Positions 1 to 8,865 of a stretch of 64,000 nt of DNA are shown here, in pieces. The position numbers and the translations under genes were made by a program. The DNA comes from Streptomyces alboniger. Its GTDB lineage: Bacteria > Actinomycetota > Actinomycetes > Streptomycetales > Streptomycetaceae. The stretch lies in contig NZ_CP023695.1 of the NCBI RefSeq assembly GCF_008704395.1, positions 2,976,001-3,040,000 of the forward strand. The letters run 5' to 3'. Numbering within the stretch: the first letter of the stretch is position 1; every line of letters begins with the position of its first letter. Under the pieces are notes generated by a model. That model made no database searches. It was not told the DNA's origin and saw nothing but the letters and a program-made list of their open reading frames with translations.

Positions 1-1701
1 CGGGAAGACCAGCTTCTTGTACGCGCCCGAGACACCGGTCAGCGCGGGCTTGTCACCGGCGTCGCGGGTGATCGGCCTGCCGTCCGCGGTGCCGTCGACC
101 GGCGTGTAGGTGGCGCCGCCGTCCGTGGAGACCTCGGTGTAGAGGTAGTCGTAGTTGGCCTCGATGTCCCACCAGCCCTGGAGGGAAAGCTCGGCCTTGG
201 TCTTGCCGGTCAGGTCGACGGAGCGCGTCAGGGTGTTCTTCAGGTCGTCGCCCTGGTCGCTCCACCACTGCTTGGCGCCCTCGGCGGGCTTCACGATCTT
301 GGTGGTGACGGCCTTCTTCGGCAGGTCGACGACGAGCGCCTGGCGGTGGCGGGTGTTGTACTCCGCGACGCCCAGCTTGTGCTCGGAGGTCGTGGCCGCC
401 TTCGCCTTGGCGTAGTCGAGCCAGCCCAGCTGGAACTTGTCCCAGGCGGTCATGTCGCCCGGCAGGTCACCGATCGAGTCCTTGCCGGTACCGAGCCACG
501 AACCGGCGGACATCAGCGACCAGAAGCCGACCGAGTTCTCGCCCTTGCCCGTGGTGTCGTACAGGTCCGGCAGACCGAGGTCGTGGCCGTACTCGTGGGC
601 GAAGACGCCGAGTCCGCCGTTCTCCGGCTGCATCGTGTAGTCGCCGACCCAGATGCCCGAGTCGCCGATCTGGGTGCCGCCGGCCTTGTTGTCGCCGGGG
701 CCGGTCCTGCCCGCGTCGTTGCCGTACGCGTACCAGCGGTGCGCCCACAGGGCGTTCTCGCCCTCGGCGCCGCCGCCGGCCGACTCGTCCTCGCCCGCGT
801 GGACGATCTGGAAGTGGTCGATGTAGCCGTCGGACTCGTTGAAGTCGCCGTCGTTGTCGAAGTCGTAGCGGTCCCAGAGGTCGTACTTGGCCAGGTCCGC
901 CTTGATCTGCGCGTCGGTGCGGCCCTGGGCCTTCTGGTCCTTGACCCAGGCGGTCACACCGTCCTTGACCGCGTCCCAGACGTTGGCGCAGTTGGTGTCG
1001 CCGCAGTAGTTCGAGCCGTAACGGGCCTCGTTGTAGTCGACCTTGACCCAGTCGGAGACTCCGCCGTCGACCGAGTAGCGGCCGGAGGAGGTCTTCTCGT
1101 AGTAGGTCTTCAGCGAGTGCTTGGTCTTGCCCTTGCTGTCCTTGCCCTCGCCGAAGTACAGGTCCTCGAAGTGCTTGCGGTTGTAGTCCTTCTGCCAGGC
1201 CGTGCTGTTGTCCTTGGCACGGTCCGGCTTGACTATCTTGTTGTGCAGCGGGCCGGGCTTGCCGCCGTACTTCTTGACGGGCTGCTGCGGGCCCTCGGGG
1301 CCGTCCGGGTCGTACATGGTCGTGTCGTCGACCTTGTTCCCGAACTCCACCAGGATCGTGAAGATCTTGTCGGTCTTCTCGCGGCCCAGCTCGACGTACT
1401 TCTTGTCGTCGAGCTTGACGACCTTCGAGGCGCCCCGCTTCTGCACCTTGGCGTCGCCCGCGACGACCTGCTGGAGGGCCGCCTTGCGCTGCTGCGCCTG
1501 CTGCTTGCTGAACGGACCGTCGAGGTCGTGGTCGGTGTGCGCCTTGGGCCGCGACGGGTCCTGCCGGTCGACGACCGGTGCCCCGGCCGGGGCACCGTCC
1601 CCGGGAGCGGCCGTGGCCGTCGCCGCCGAGTAGGTGGCGGCGGCAGCGGCCACCGCCACAGCCACGGCCGTGGCTCTGAACGTGCGTGTTCTGGCTGTCA
1701 C
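1..1701 (-). CDS. Secreted M6 metalloprotease, immune inhibitor A type (3' end outside window)
   Basis: The protein degrades extracellular proteins as a zinc endopeptidase of the immune inhibitor A (M6) family. The GTG start at 1701 is followed by a basic, alanine-rich segment that looks like a signal peptide of about 35-40 residues, then a charged propeptide-like stretch. The zinc site HEYGHDL is at residues 369-375 (DNA 577-597) and is followed by the typical GLPDLYDT and WSLMSAGSW segments. About 567 residues are visible and the gene runs off the left edge, so the C-terminal part is missing. The longer read from 1798 in another frame is a shadow. A GGGAGG stretch lies 11-12 bases before the GTG, a little far but usable. 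M6 identity is well supported; the substrate is not known. Confidence 0.9.
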   Translation of the reverse strand, partial: MTARTRTFRATAVAVAVAAAAATYSAATATAAPGDGAPAGAPVVDRQDPSRPKAHTDHDLDGPFSKQQAQQRKAALQQVVAGDAKVQKRGASKVVKLDDKKYVELGREKTDKIFTILVEFGNKVDDTTMYDPDGPEGPQQPVKKYGGKPGPLHNKIVKPDRAKDNSTAWQKDYNRKHFEDLYFGEGKDSKGKTKHSLKTYYEKTSSGRYSVDGGVSDWVKVDYNEARYGSNYCGDTNCANVWDAVKDGVTAWVKDQKAQGRTDAQIKADLAKYDLWDRYDFDNDGDFNESDGYIDHFQIVHAGEDESAGGGAEGENALWAHRWYAYGNDAGRTGPGDNKAGGTQIGDSGIWVGDYTMQPENGGLGVFAHEYGHDLGLPDLYDTTGKGENSVGFWSLMSAGSWLGTGKDSIGDLPGDMTAWDKFQLGWLDYAKAKAATTSEHKLGVAEYNTRHRQALVVDLPKKAVTTKIVKPAEGAKQWWSDQGDDLKNTLTRSVDLTGKTKAELSLQGWWDIEANYDYLYTEVSTDGGATYTPVDGTADGRPITRDAGDKPALTGVSGAYKKLVFP

Positions 1702-1981
1702 TTGATGAATATCCTCCCCACGCGCCCGCGCGAATGGCGGACCGAGATCCCGGTCGGAGGAGGTCCGCGCGCGATGTACGCGTCACAAGTGACGACATTC
1801 GACCGGAAGTACGGGAGAAAAGACAGTCCTTGACTTGAACAGGCCAAGTGCACTATGCGACCCGCGGTTCCGCTATCCGAACGCGGGGCACATCCTCATG
1901 GAGAAGCCCAACGGGCGCTCCGCACCGTCCACTTGGTGGACGCCATGAACCCGTGCGCCCCCTGTGCTGCGGCACCGTGGG

Positions 1982-2000
1982 TTAGGTCACGCTTACCGCC
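1982..2000 (+). promoter_or_regulatory. Possible iron box (IdeR/DmdR type)
   Basis: TTAGGTCACGCTTACCGCC matches the remembered actinobacterial iron-box consensus TTAGGTTAGGCTCACCTAA at 13 of 19 positions, including TTAGGT, GCT and ACC. It is about 200 bp upstream of the small membrane protein gene. The right half is weak, so this may be chance. Confidence 0.3.
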
Positions 2001-2094
2001 CGTTCCCGTCGGGCATGCAGCGTCATAGAGTCAATCGACGGTGCGCAACCGCGCGAGGCGACACATCCCAAGTCACCGCCGTCAGGCACCCTTT

Positions 2095-2132
2095 GATTCG
2101 TATACAGCCGATACAGCCGATTCGTATACAGC
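2095..2132. repeat. Direct repeat GATTCGTATACAGC, two copies
   Basis: Perfect 14-bp copies lie at 2095-2108 and 2119-2132 with a 24-bp period. The 10-bp link between them carries a further partial copy (CGATACAGC). Each contains the palindrome GTATAC. The AT content is unusual here and the position, 70-110 bp before a start codon, suggests regulator binding sites. Confidence 0.5.
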
Positions 2133-2202
2133 TGCCCATACATCCGCATCCGCCCCCGTGGCCAAGAGCGCGGGGGGATCACTGCCGAGGACGGATCACG
2201 TC

Positions 2203-2496
2203 ATGCCTCGACCCATGCCACGTCCGACCACCGCACAGATCGCCTACGGTTCGGTGACCGTCGTCTTCTCCACCCTCGCCATGCTGCTGCTCTCCCGGAC
2301 CGCTTCGGGCGTCGGCGTCGCGGTGATAGCCGTGGCCGCGCTCGGCCTCGGCTTACTCGTGGCGATGACGGTCCCGACCCCCGAACCGGCCGCGCCCGCC
2401 GCGCCCTCGCTGCCTGCCCCGCCCATCACCCCGGAGCGCGTCCCCGCCCAGCGCGCCGCGCTCGCCGAGCCCGTACGCGAACCGGCGGGCCCGTGA
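2203..2496 (+). CDS. Small membrane protein with a TTA codon
   Basis: This 97-residue protein has two predicted membrane segments (about residues 9-29 and 31-50) separated by a short loop, then a proline/alanine-rich tail. ATG 2203 is chosen over the upstream ATG at 2041 because the extra residues are low quality and GAGGACGG lies about 10 bases before 2203. Codon 51 is TTA (2353-2355), so translation should depend on the rare leucine tRNA encoded by bldA, a mark of developmentally or stationary-phase controlled genes in Streptomyces. I do not recognise a family. The convergent RDD gene lies 64 bp downstream. Confidence 0.65.
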   Translation: MPRPMPRPTTAQIAYGSVTVVFSTLAMLLLSRTASGVGVAVIAVAALGLGLLVAMTVPTPEPAAPAAPSLPAPPITPERVPAQRAALAEPVREPAGP

Positions 2497-2560
2497 ACCA
2501 CGGACCCGCCGGTACCGGTGCCGCCGCACCAGCCCTCACCCGAACCTGCCGGGCGTCGTC

Positions 2561-3247
2561 CTAGACGCTGACCACCACCGTCTTGGCGGCCTTGTCGTGC
2601 AGGCCCTGCTTGTAGGGCTTGTCGAAGAAGCTCCACCCGCCGCAGATGGCCGTCCAGATGCAGGCGCAGCAGAAGGCGAACGGCAGCCAGAGGACGGCCG
2701 CGCGGGCGAGTGCGGTCTGCATGCTCGGCGTGGCACCGTCGTTGAGGTTCGCGACGCGCATGCCCAGCCACTTCTTGCCGAGCGTCTGGCCGGTTTTGGA
2801 GATCATGAAGGTGTCGTACGCGATGTAGAGCACGGCGGCCAGCAGGGACTGTCCGAAGGACTTGCCCGTGTTCACCTTGTCCGGGTCCACGTCGTATTCG
2901 GACGTGTTGAACAGCCACGACAGCAGCCAGACGACGATCCCGATGAGGATCATGTCGACGATGCGGGCGAGGACGCGTTTGCCGCTGTCGGCGAGCGGGG
3001 GCATGCCGGCGAGGGGATCCTGCCCGCCGTAGCCGCCCGGACCGCCGCCGTAGGGGTCGCCGCCGCCTCCGTAGGGTCCCCCGGCTCCGCCGCCGTAGGG
3101 GTCGCCGCCCTCGGGCGGGGGCGGGACGCCGTAGGGAGAGCCGCCGCCCGGTGGCGGGGTGTCGTAGGGGGACCCGCCGCCCTGCGGGGGCTGCTTCTTG
3201 AAGGGGTCGTCGTCCGGGGGCGGGTATTGCGGCGGTTCGGTGCTCAT
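2561..3247 (-). CDS. RDD-family membrane protein with Pro/Gly-rich N-terminus
   Basis: The protein has 228 residues. Residues 1-85 are proline, glycine and tyrosine rich with repeated GGxPYG units and are probably disordered in the cytoplasm. The RDD domain follows from about residue 88, with RVLARIVD (91-98) opening the first membrane helix, then helices near 98-112, 130-145 and 180-205. A short cysteine-rich hydrophobic segment CCACIW sits near the C terminus. RDD proteins are integral membrane proteins of mostly unknown role; some are linked to ion transport. A second RDD gene lies immediately upstream in the same orientation (105-bp gap), so the two may be functionally related. Confidence 0.88.
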   Translation of the reverse strand: MSTEPPQYPPPDDDPFKKQPPQGGGSPYDTPPPGGGSPYGVPPPPEGGDPYGGGAGGPYGGGGDPYGGGPGGYGGQDPLAGMPPLADSGKRVLARIVDMILIGIVVWLLSWLFNTSEYDVDPDKVNTGKSFGQSLLAAVLYIAYDTFMISKTGQTLGKKWLGMRVANLNDGATPSMQTALARAAVLWLPFAFCCACIWTAICGGWSFFDKPYKQGLHDKAAKTVVVSV

Positions 3248-3351
3248 GGCCCGAGTCGACCGCGACGGCCCCCGCTCCGCATCCGGCGAGCGGCTGACCG
3301 GGTTACCCGCCGCCTTGTGCAGGCCCTACTCCACGACGTACGTATGCACGG

Positions 3352-4923
3352 TCATCCCGCCACGAACGTGCCCGCCGCCTTGTCGTGCCAGCACTGCCGC
3401 CACGGCCTGTCGAAGAGGCACCACAGCACGCCGACGACGCCGATCACCAGGAGCCCCGGCACGCTGTAGGCGAGCCAGCGGCGCAGGGCCGCGCCGAACG
3501 TGGGCGTCTCGTGCTCCTCGATGTCCCGTACCTCGATTCCGCACACCTTCTTGCCCAGGGTGCGGCCCCACTTGGCGGTGGGCAGCGCCTCGTACACGAC
3601 GCCGAAGAGGAGCAGGACGGCGAGGACGATGCCGAGGTAACCCGCGGTGGTGCCGTCGAGCAGCCAGACCGTGGTCTTCTCGCCCGACAGCTTCGCCGCG
3701 TCGATCTTGCTGTCGACGTGGTCGGCGGCCTCGGCTCCGAGCGGCAGGGCGGCGGCCCCGGTGACCGCGACGAGGACGGCCGTGTCGATGAGCCGTGCGG
3801 CGAGGCGCCTGCCGAGTCCCGCGGGCCTCGCCGAGGCCTGGGCTCGCGCGGCCGCGAGGAACGGGTCCTCGGTCACCGGCTTCCACGGCACGACGGGCTG
3901 CCCCTCGCCCTGCTGCTGCGGGACCGGGGAGGCCCCCGCGAGCTGATGCACCTGCTGGGCCCAGGAGGGCGAGCCACCGCCGGGCCCGGAGGTGAGGGGC
4001 GCGGCGCTCGGCTGGGGCTGTTGCATCTGCTGGGGTTGCTGGGCCTGCTGGGGCGCAGGGGCCTGTCCGGGCGCGGACGCCTGCGGCGGTACGGAGGTCT
4101 GCGCGGCGGCGGTCTGCCCGCCCCGCTGCCCGGACGCGGGCCGGATGGCACGGATCGCCATGGTGCCGTCGCTGCGGGGCGTGGGCGTGGGCGTGGGGGA
4201 GGCCGACGCGGGCGTGGTGGCGGGGGCGGGCGCGCCGCCCCGCGCCGAGGCGGCCCCGGCGGACCTGTTCGTCCCGGCACCGGTCGCGCCGGCTCCGGAC
4301 CCCGCAGACCCGGCGGACCCCGCGCCCCCGCCCCCGGCGACCGGCTTGACCGGACCCGTCGGGCGGCGGAACGTCACCGTCCCCTCGCCGGCGGCCGGTT
4401 TCGGCGTGCTCGGCTTGATGGCGCGGATCGTGACCGTGCCGGGGTTGCTCTCGTCCCGCGCGGGTTCGGGCGAGGCCCGCTGCTCGGGGGCCGCCGCCTC
4501 CGCGCGCGGCGCGGCGTCCTCGCTCGGCACGCGCGGGTCCGCCTGCCCCGGGGCGCCCCACGAGATCCGGCGCTCCTGCTCGCCGCCGAGGCCGGTCTGG
4601 CGGCCCGCGTCGGCCTGCCAGGCGGAGGCGGGCTCGGGCCTGGCGCCGTGCTGGTCCACCGCGGGGCCCGCCGGGGCGGCGTCCGCCACCGGTTCCTCGT
4701 CGAAGAAGTGCGGCCCGGTCTCCTCCACGGGAGGCGCCACCACTGCGCCCGCACTCGCGCCGGGAGGAGCGGGCAGCGGTTCGCCGTCGGACGGCGCGGG
4801 ACGGCTCGTACCGGGCACCCAGGCGGCGCCGTTCCAGTACCGGACGTATCCGGGAATGGACGGGTCGGGGTAATAGCCTTCGCGGGGCCTGTCGTCGCCT
4901 GGGGCCGGAGTTGGGGCGCTCAT
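3352..4923 (-). CDS. DUF2510 and RDD domain membrane protein
   Basis: The 523-residue protein begins with a DUF2510 motif (about residues 16-40, GYYPDPSIPGYVRYWNG), has a long low-complexity middle rich in proline, alanine and glutamine, and ends in an RDD domain (about 375-523) whose first helix begins with GRRLAARLIDTAVL. DUF2510 motifs usually sit at the cytoplasmic N terminus of actinobacterial membrane proteins. ATG 4923 is preferred over the read from 5037 because MSAPTPAPGDDRPREGYYPD is the usual family start. The gene precedes another RDD gene in the same direction. Confidence 0.88.
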   Translation of the reverse strand: MSAPTPAPGDDRPREGYYPDPSIPGYVRYWNGAAWVPGTSRPAPSDGEPLPAPPGASAGAVVAPPVEETGPHFFDEEPVADAAPAGPAVDQHGARPEPASAWQADAGRQTGLGGEQERRISWGAPGQADPRVPSEDAAPRAEAAAPEQRASPEPARDESNPGTVTIRAIKPSTPKPAAGEGTVTFRRPTGPVKPVAGGGGAGSAGSAGSGAGATGAGTNRSAGAASARGGAPAPATTPASASPTPTPTPRSDGTMAIRAIRPASGQRGGQTAAAQTSVPPQASAPGQAPAPQQAQQPQQMQQPQPSAAPLTSGPGGGSPSWAQQVHQLAGASPVPQQQGEGQPVVPWKPVTEDPFLAAARAQASARPAGLGRRLAARLIDTAVLVAVTGAAALPLGAEAADHVDSKIDAAKLSGEKTTVWLLDGTTAGYLGIVLAVLLLFGVVYEALPTAKWGRTLGKKVCGIEVRDIEEHETPTFGAALRRWLAYSVPGLLVIGVVGVLWCLFDRPWRQCWHDKAAGTFVAG

Positions 4924-5189
4924 GTCCGTCGTCCCGTATCTGCTCGGGGGTCTTTTGAGGGGTCCACATCTATCAGACCTCCGTGTGCCACCGGGCGGCT
5001 CCCGCCCTTCGGACCACTTTCCGGGCACGCTCCCCACACATTCCCCGCGAACCCCACGCCCCCGCCGGTCACCTCTCCGAAGCCGCCCGGAGAAAGTTTC
5101 CCGAACCCGCGTAATGCTCCGGGGATCCCGCGCTCTCCACTCGTACGGGTCCGCTCCCAGGGCCCCTACGAGGAAGGAAGCACACCGAC

Positions 5190-5678
5190 ATGCACTCCGT
5201 GGTGGAACGCGAGCTTGAGCTCAAGCTGATCCTCTCGCCGGAACGGGTCATCCCCGTCCCGGCCCGCCTCACCTACCGCACCGCCGATCCCTACGCCGTC
5301 CACATCGCCTTCCACATCGGCTCGGCGCACCCCGTGCACTGGACGTTCGCCCGAGAGCTGCTGGTCGAGGGGGTGTTCAGGCCGTGCGGTCACGGTGATG
5401 TGCGGGTCTGGCCGACGAAGGTGGACGGCCGCGGCGTCGTCCTGATGGCGCTCAGTTCACCGGACGGCGACGCCCTCCTCGAGGCACCGGCCGCCGCGGT
5501 GTCCGCCTGGCTGGAGCGGACCCTGCGGGTGGTCCCTCCGGGTTCTGAGGCCGAGCAGCTCGGCATCGACGACGGCCTCGCCGAGCTGCTCGCCCCCGCC
5601 GCGGGCCGTTTCGGCGCCGCCGACGAGCTGTGGCTGCGCGACCCGTGGCCCTCGGACGAGTCCAAGGACGGTGAGTGA
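5190..5678 (+). CDS. ssgG: SsgA-like sporulation/cell division protein, probably SsgG
   Basis: SsgA-like proteins (SALPs) are small actinobacterial proteins that steer septum placement and cell-wall remodelling during sporulation. The 162 residues carry the family core: a central segment with HWTFARELLVEGVFRPCGHGDVRVWP, then MALSSPDGDALLEAP and a helical C terminus. ATG 5190 follows AGGAAGGAAG by about 10 bases. It is somewhat longer than SsgA/SsgB (about 136 residues) because of an acidic C-terminal tail. Assignment to SsgG rests on remembered position near hpd in S. coelicolor; the SALP family call itself is firm. It converges with the flavin oxidase gene, leaving 6 bp between stops. Confidence 0.85.
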   Translation: MHSVVERELELKLILSPERVIPVPARLTYRTADPYAVHIAFHIGSAHPVHWTFARELLVEGVFRPCGHGDVRVWPTKVDGRGVVLMALSSPDGDALLEAPAAAVSAWLERTLRVVPPGSEAEQLGIDDGLAELLAPAAGRFGAADELWLRDPWPSDESKDGE

Positions 5679-5684
5679 GCTGTC

Positions 5685-7055
5685 TCAGAACAGCTTGCCC
5701 GGGTTGAGGAGCGAGTGCGGGTCGAAGGCCGCCTTGACGGCCCGCTGCATCTCCATCCCGACCGGGCCGATCTCGCGCGCCAGCCACTCCTTCTTGAGGA
5801 CGCCGACTCCGTGCTCGCCGGTGATGGTGCCGCCGAGTTCCAGACCGAGGGCCATGATCTCGTCGAAGGACTCGCGGGCGCGCCGGGCCTCGTCGGGGTC
5901 TGCCGCGTCGAAGCAGACGGTCGGATGCGTGTTGCCGTCGCCCGCGTGCGCGCAGACCCCGATGGTCAGCCCGTACCTGGCGCCGATGCGCTCGACCCCG
6001 TCGAGCATGTCCGCGAGCCTGGAGCGCGGCACGCACACGTCGTCGATCATCGTGGTGCCCTTGACGGCTTCGAGCGCGGTGAGCGACAACCGCCTCGCCT
6101 GGAGCAGGAGTTCGGACTCGGCGGCGTCCTCGGCCGGGACGACCTGGGTGGCGCCCGCGGCCTCGCAGAGAGCGCCGACGGCGGCGAGGTCGGCCGCCGG
6201 TCCTGGGGTGTCGAAGGCGGCGAGCAGCAGGGCCTCGGTGGTCTCGGGCAGACCCATGTTCGCCAGCGCGTTCACGGCCTTCACGGTCGTACGGTCCATC
6301 AGTTCGAGCAGCGACGGGACGTGACCGCCTTCCATGATCTTGCATACGGCGTCGCAGGCGGCCTTGGTGGAGGCGAACTCGGCTGCCAGCACGAGCTGTT
6401 GGGGCGGCTTGGGCCTCAGCGCGAGGACGGCGCGGACGACGATGCCGAGGCTGCCCTCCGAGCCGACGAACAGGCGCGTGAGGTCGTAGCCCGCGACCCC
6501 CTTGGCCGTGCGCCGGCCGGTGCTCATGAGCCGCCCGTCGGCGAGGACGACGTCGAGCCCGAGGACGTACTCCGCGGTGACCCCGTACTTCACGCAGCAC
6601 AGGCCCCCGGAGGCGGTGCCGATGTTGCCGCCGATGGTGCACATCTCCCAACTGGAGGGATCCGGCGGGTAGTACAGGCCGTGCTCGCCGACCGCGCGGG
6701 AGAGCGTGGCGTTGACGACGCCCGGCTCGACGACCGCGATCCGGTCGACGGGGCTGATCTCCAGGATGCGGTCCATCTTGACGAGGGACAGCACGATGCA
6801 GCCCTCGCTGGCGTTCGCGGCGCCGGACAGGCCGGTGCGGGCGCCCTGCGGCACCACGGGGACGCGCAGCTCGGTGGTGGTGCGCATGACGTGCTGGACC
6901 TGCTCGACGGTGCGGGGCAGCACCACGACGGCGGGCACGCCCGCCTCGCAGAAGCTCGCCATGTCGTGGGAGTACGCGGACGTGACGTCGGGATCCGTGA
7001 GGACCGCCTCGGCGGGAAGGCCCTCGTGGAGGAGTTCGATGAGGGTGCGGCTCAT
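5685..7055 (-). CDS. FAD-linked oxidase, GlcD type
   Basis: This protein of about 456 residues belongs to the vanillyl-alcohol oxidase/PCMH superfamily, which covers glycolate oxidase subunit GlcD and D-lactate dehydrogenases. The N-terminal FAD domain shows VVPQGARTGLSGAANA and PDPSSWEMCTIGGNIGT, the pyrophosphate-binding segments; the C-terminal substrate cap shows GVCAHAGDGNTHP and GEHGVGVLKK, which carry the conserved His/Asp/Glu residues, and the family-typical LLNPGKLF end. It probably oxidises a short 2-hydroxy acid and passes electrons on. ATG 7055 is preferred, with GTG 7061 possible; the extension to 7154 has no support. No iron-sulfur GlcF partner is adjacent. Confidence 0.88.
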   Translation of the reverse strand: MSRTLIELLHEGLPAEAVLTDPDVTSAYSHDMASFCEAGVPAVVVLPRTVEQVQHVMRTTTELRVPVVPQGARTGLSGAANASEGCIVLSLVKMDRILEISPVDRIAVVEPGVVNATLSRAVGEHGLYYPPDPSSWEMCTIGGNIGTASGGLCCVKYGVTAEYVLGLDVVLADGRLMSTGRRTAKGVAGYDLTRLFVGSEGSLGIVVRAVLALRPKPPQQLVLAAEFASTKAACDAVCKIMEGGHVPSLLELMDRTTVKAVNALANMGLPETTEALLLAAFDTPGPAADLAAVGALCEAAGATQVVPAEDAAESELLLQARRLSLTALEAVKGTTMIDDVCVPRSRLADMLDGVERIGARYGLTIGVCAHAGDGNTHPTVCFDAADPDEARRARESFDEIMALGLELGGTITGEHGVGVLKKEWLAREIGPVGMEMQRAVKAAFDPHSLLNPGKLF

Positions 7056-7143
7056 GATCACAGCCTCGCACCCGGGGCCATCGGTGTGAACCCGTGTACG
7101 ACGCCCGGCCCGTGCCGGGATGTGCTCTTCGTATTGACGCACA

Positions 7144-8808
7144 GTGAGCGGCATGAAGCGTTACAGGTCCTCCGCGAAGTCCTACGGGCCCCCCATGGGG
7201 TCCTACAGGTCCCAGATGGGGTCCTACGGATCCCCGATGGGGCCGTACAAATCCCCCGTGCGGCGTTCGGTGAAGCGGGCACTGGTCGCCTCCGTCGCGG
7301 GGGCCGTGGTGGCCGGTGCCGCGTATGTGCTGGTGCCGATGGACCGCGGGGACGGGAGGCCGCCCGCGCTCGGGCCCGCGGGGCGTGCGATGGCGGCCGT
7401 GGGGGCGGGGGCGCCGGCCTCGCTGCCGGATCTGGCGGCGCTCATCGGGGAGCGCGAGGCGCATCTGCGAGCGCACCCCGGCGACGACCACTCCTGGGCG
7501 GTGCTCGGCTCGGCCTATGTGGCGCGCGGCGCGCGCACCGCCGACTTCGCGTACTACCCGAAGGCCGAGCAGGCGCTGCGTACGTCGCTCAAGGCGAAGC
7601 CCCGGGGCAATCCGGAGGCCCTGACGGGGCTGGCCGCCCTGGCGAACGTCCGGCACGACTTCCGCGCGGCCCGCACGTGGGGCGAGCAGGCGGCCAAGCA
7701 GGCGCCGAAGCGGTGGACGGTGTATCCCGCGCTGATCGACGCCTACACCGGCCTCGGTGACGCCAAGGCCGTCGGCAAGGCCCTGGCGTCCCTCCAGAAG
7801 CTCGGCCCGGCCCCGGCGGTCAAGACGCGTACGGGGCAGGTGTACCGCGACCGCGGGTGGCGCGAGGACGCCAACGCCGCCCTCACCGACGCGGCGGCGC
7901 TCGCTCGGACCCCCGCGGAGAAGGCCGCGGGCCTGCACCGCGTCGGGGAGCTGGCGTGGGAGCGGGGCGAGCCCGCCCAGGCGCTCCGCTACTACGAGGC
8001 AGCGCTCGGTGCCGACCCCGACCACCACGCCTCGCTGGCGGGCAAGGGCCGCGCGCTCGCCGCCCTCGGCCGCACCTCGGAGTCGCTGCACGCCTACCGC
8101 TCGGCGCTCGCCAGGCAGCCGCTGCCCGAGTACGCCCTGGAGCTGGGCGAGCTGTACGAGTCGCTGAAGCTGCGCCCGGCCGCGCGCGCCCAGTACGACA
8201 TGCTGCGGGCGCGGGTGAAGCAGGAGAGCGCGGGCGGCGTGAACAACGAACGGGTCCTCGGCCTGTTCGAGGCGGACCACGGTGACCCCGAGGCGGCGGT
8301 GGAGCGGCTGAGGGCGGAGTACAAGCGGCACGGCAATCCGCAGACGGCGGACGCGCTGGGCTGGGCGCTGCACCTCTCCGGGGACGGCGAGGCGGGCCTG
8401 AAGCTGGTGACGAAGGCGATGAAGGACGGTCCGCGCAGCGCGCTGTTCGCCTACCACCGGGGGGAGATCGAGCGGCAGCTCGGCTGGTACGGGGCGGCGC
8501 GACGGCACATCGGGGAGGCCCTGCGGATCAACCCCTACTTCTCGCCGCTGGCCGTGCGCGAGGCGAAGCAGGCCATGGAGGCGCTGGGCGAGCCGCCGGA
8601 GGGCGGGCCCGCGCAGATGTACGCGCCGGTGGAGCCCGCCCCGGCCCCGGCGGCGGCGCGGTGGACGAGCCCGCGCCAGCTGACACCTCGCGGCTCCTCG
8701 TCGCGCCAGACCACGCCGCGCCAGTCGACGACGCGCCGCGGAACACCGAGCACGCCCCGGCAGTCCACGCGGACCGCCCCGGCGCGCACGGCGTCACCGG
8801 GGAGCTGA
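7144..8808 (+). CDS. TPR-repeat protein with N-terminal membrane anchor
   Basis: The protein has about 554 residues. A cytoplasmic N terminus contains tandem seven-residue units around MGSYGSP (residues 13-38), followed by a membrane helix near 45-65 and then tetratricopeptide repeats from about 85 to 480 (for example AGLHRVGELAWERGEPAQALRYYEAAL). The last 60 residues are rich in Ser, Arg, Thr and Pro. The layout suggests an exported, membrane-tethered scaffold for protein interactions. GTG 7144 and ATG 7153 are both possible starts; neither has a strong ribosome site. The gene is divergent from the flavin oxidase. Confidence 0.82.
   Translation: MSGMKRYRSSAKSYGPPMGSYRSQMGSYGSPMGPYKSPVRRSVKRALVASVAGAVVAGAAYVLVPMDRGDGRPPALGPAGRAMAAVGAGAPASLPDLAALIGEREAHLRAHPGDDHSWAVLGSAYVARGARTADFAYYPKAEQALRTSLKAKPRGNPEALTGLAALANVRHDFRAARTWGEQAAKQAPKRWTVYPALIDAYTGLGDAKAVGKALASLQKLGPAPAVKTRTGQVYRDRGWREDANAALTDAAALARTPAEKAAGLHRVGELAWERGEPAQALRYYEAALGADPDHHASLAGKGRALAALGRTSESLHAYRSALARQPLPEYALELGELYESLKLRPAARAQYDMLRARVKQESAGGVNNERVLGLFEADHGDPEAAVERLRAEYKRHGNPQTADALGWALHLSGDGEAGLKLVTKAMKDGPRSALFAYHRGEIERQLGWYGAARRHIGEALRINPYFSPLAVREAKQAMEALGEPPEGGPAQMYAPVEPAPAPAAARWTSPRQLTPRGSSSRQTTPRQSTTRRGTPSTPRQSTRTAPARTASPGS
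7180..7242 (+). repeat. Three 21-bp tandem repeats at the 5' end of the TPR gene
   Basis: Units at 7180-7200, 7201-7221 and 7222-7242 all begin TCCTAC (or near) and end ATGGGG; a partial fourth starts at 7243. They encode seven-residue units of the SYxxxMG type, each containing Tyr and Met, just before the membrane segment. Confidence 0.75.
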
Positions 8809-8865
8809 GAGCCTGCGCCGCTGGTGACGGCGCGAGCCCCCAGATCGACGATCCGAAGTAGGCGT

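Larger units (their letters stand above)
1702..2202. other. 500-bp gene-poor stretch with repeats and an iron-box-like site
   Basis: I see no convincing gene here; the short reads lack streptomycete third-position bias and a ribosome binding site. The right half holds an iron-box-like sequence (1982-2000) and two 14-bp copies of GATTCGTATACAGC (2095-2108 and 2119-2132), so it is probably the control region of the small membrane protein that starts at 2203. Confidence 0.5.

Noticed and set aside
346..1833. Long plus-strand frame opposite the M6 protease
   Set aside because: The minus strand carries a clear signal peptide and zinc motif in another frame; the plus frame has none.
1834..1860. 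Promoter TTGACT/TATGCG on the plus strand
   Set aside because: The -10 candidate does not fit TAnnnT and no gene starts within 300 bp, so the match is not persuasive.
5452..8508. A 1018-residue open frame crossing the ssgG, oxidase and TPR genes
   Set aside because: It spans three recognisable genes on both strands and has no domain of its own; typical GC-rich shadow.
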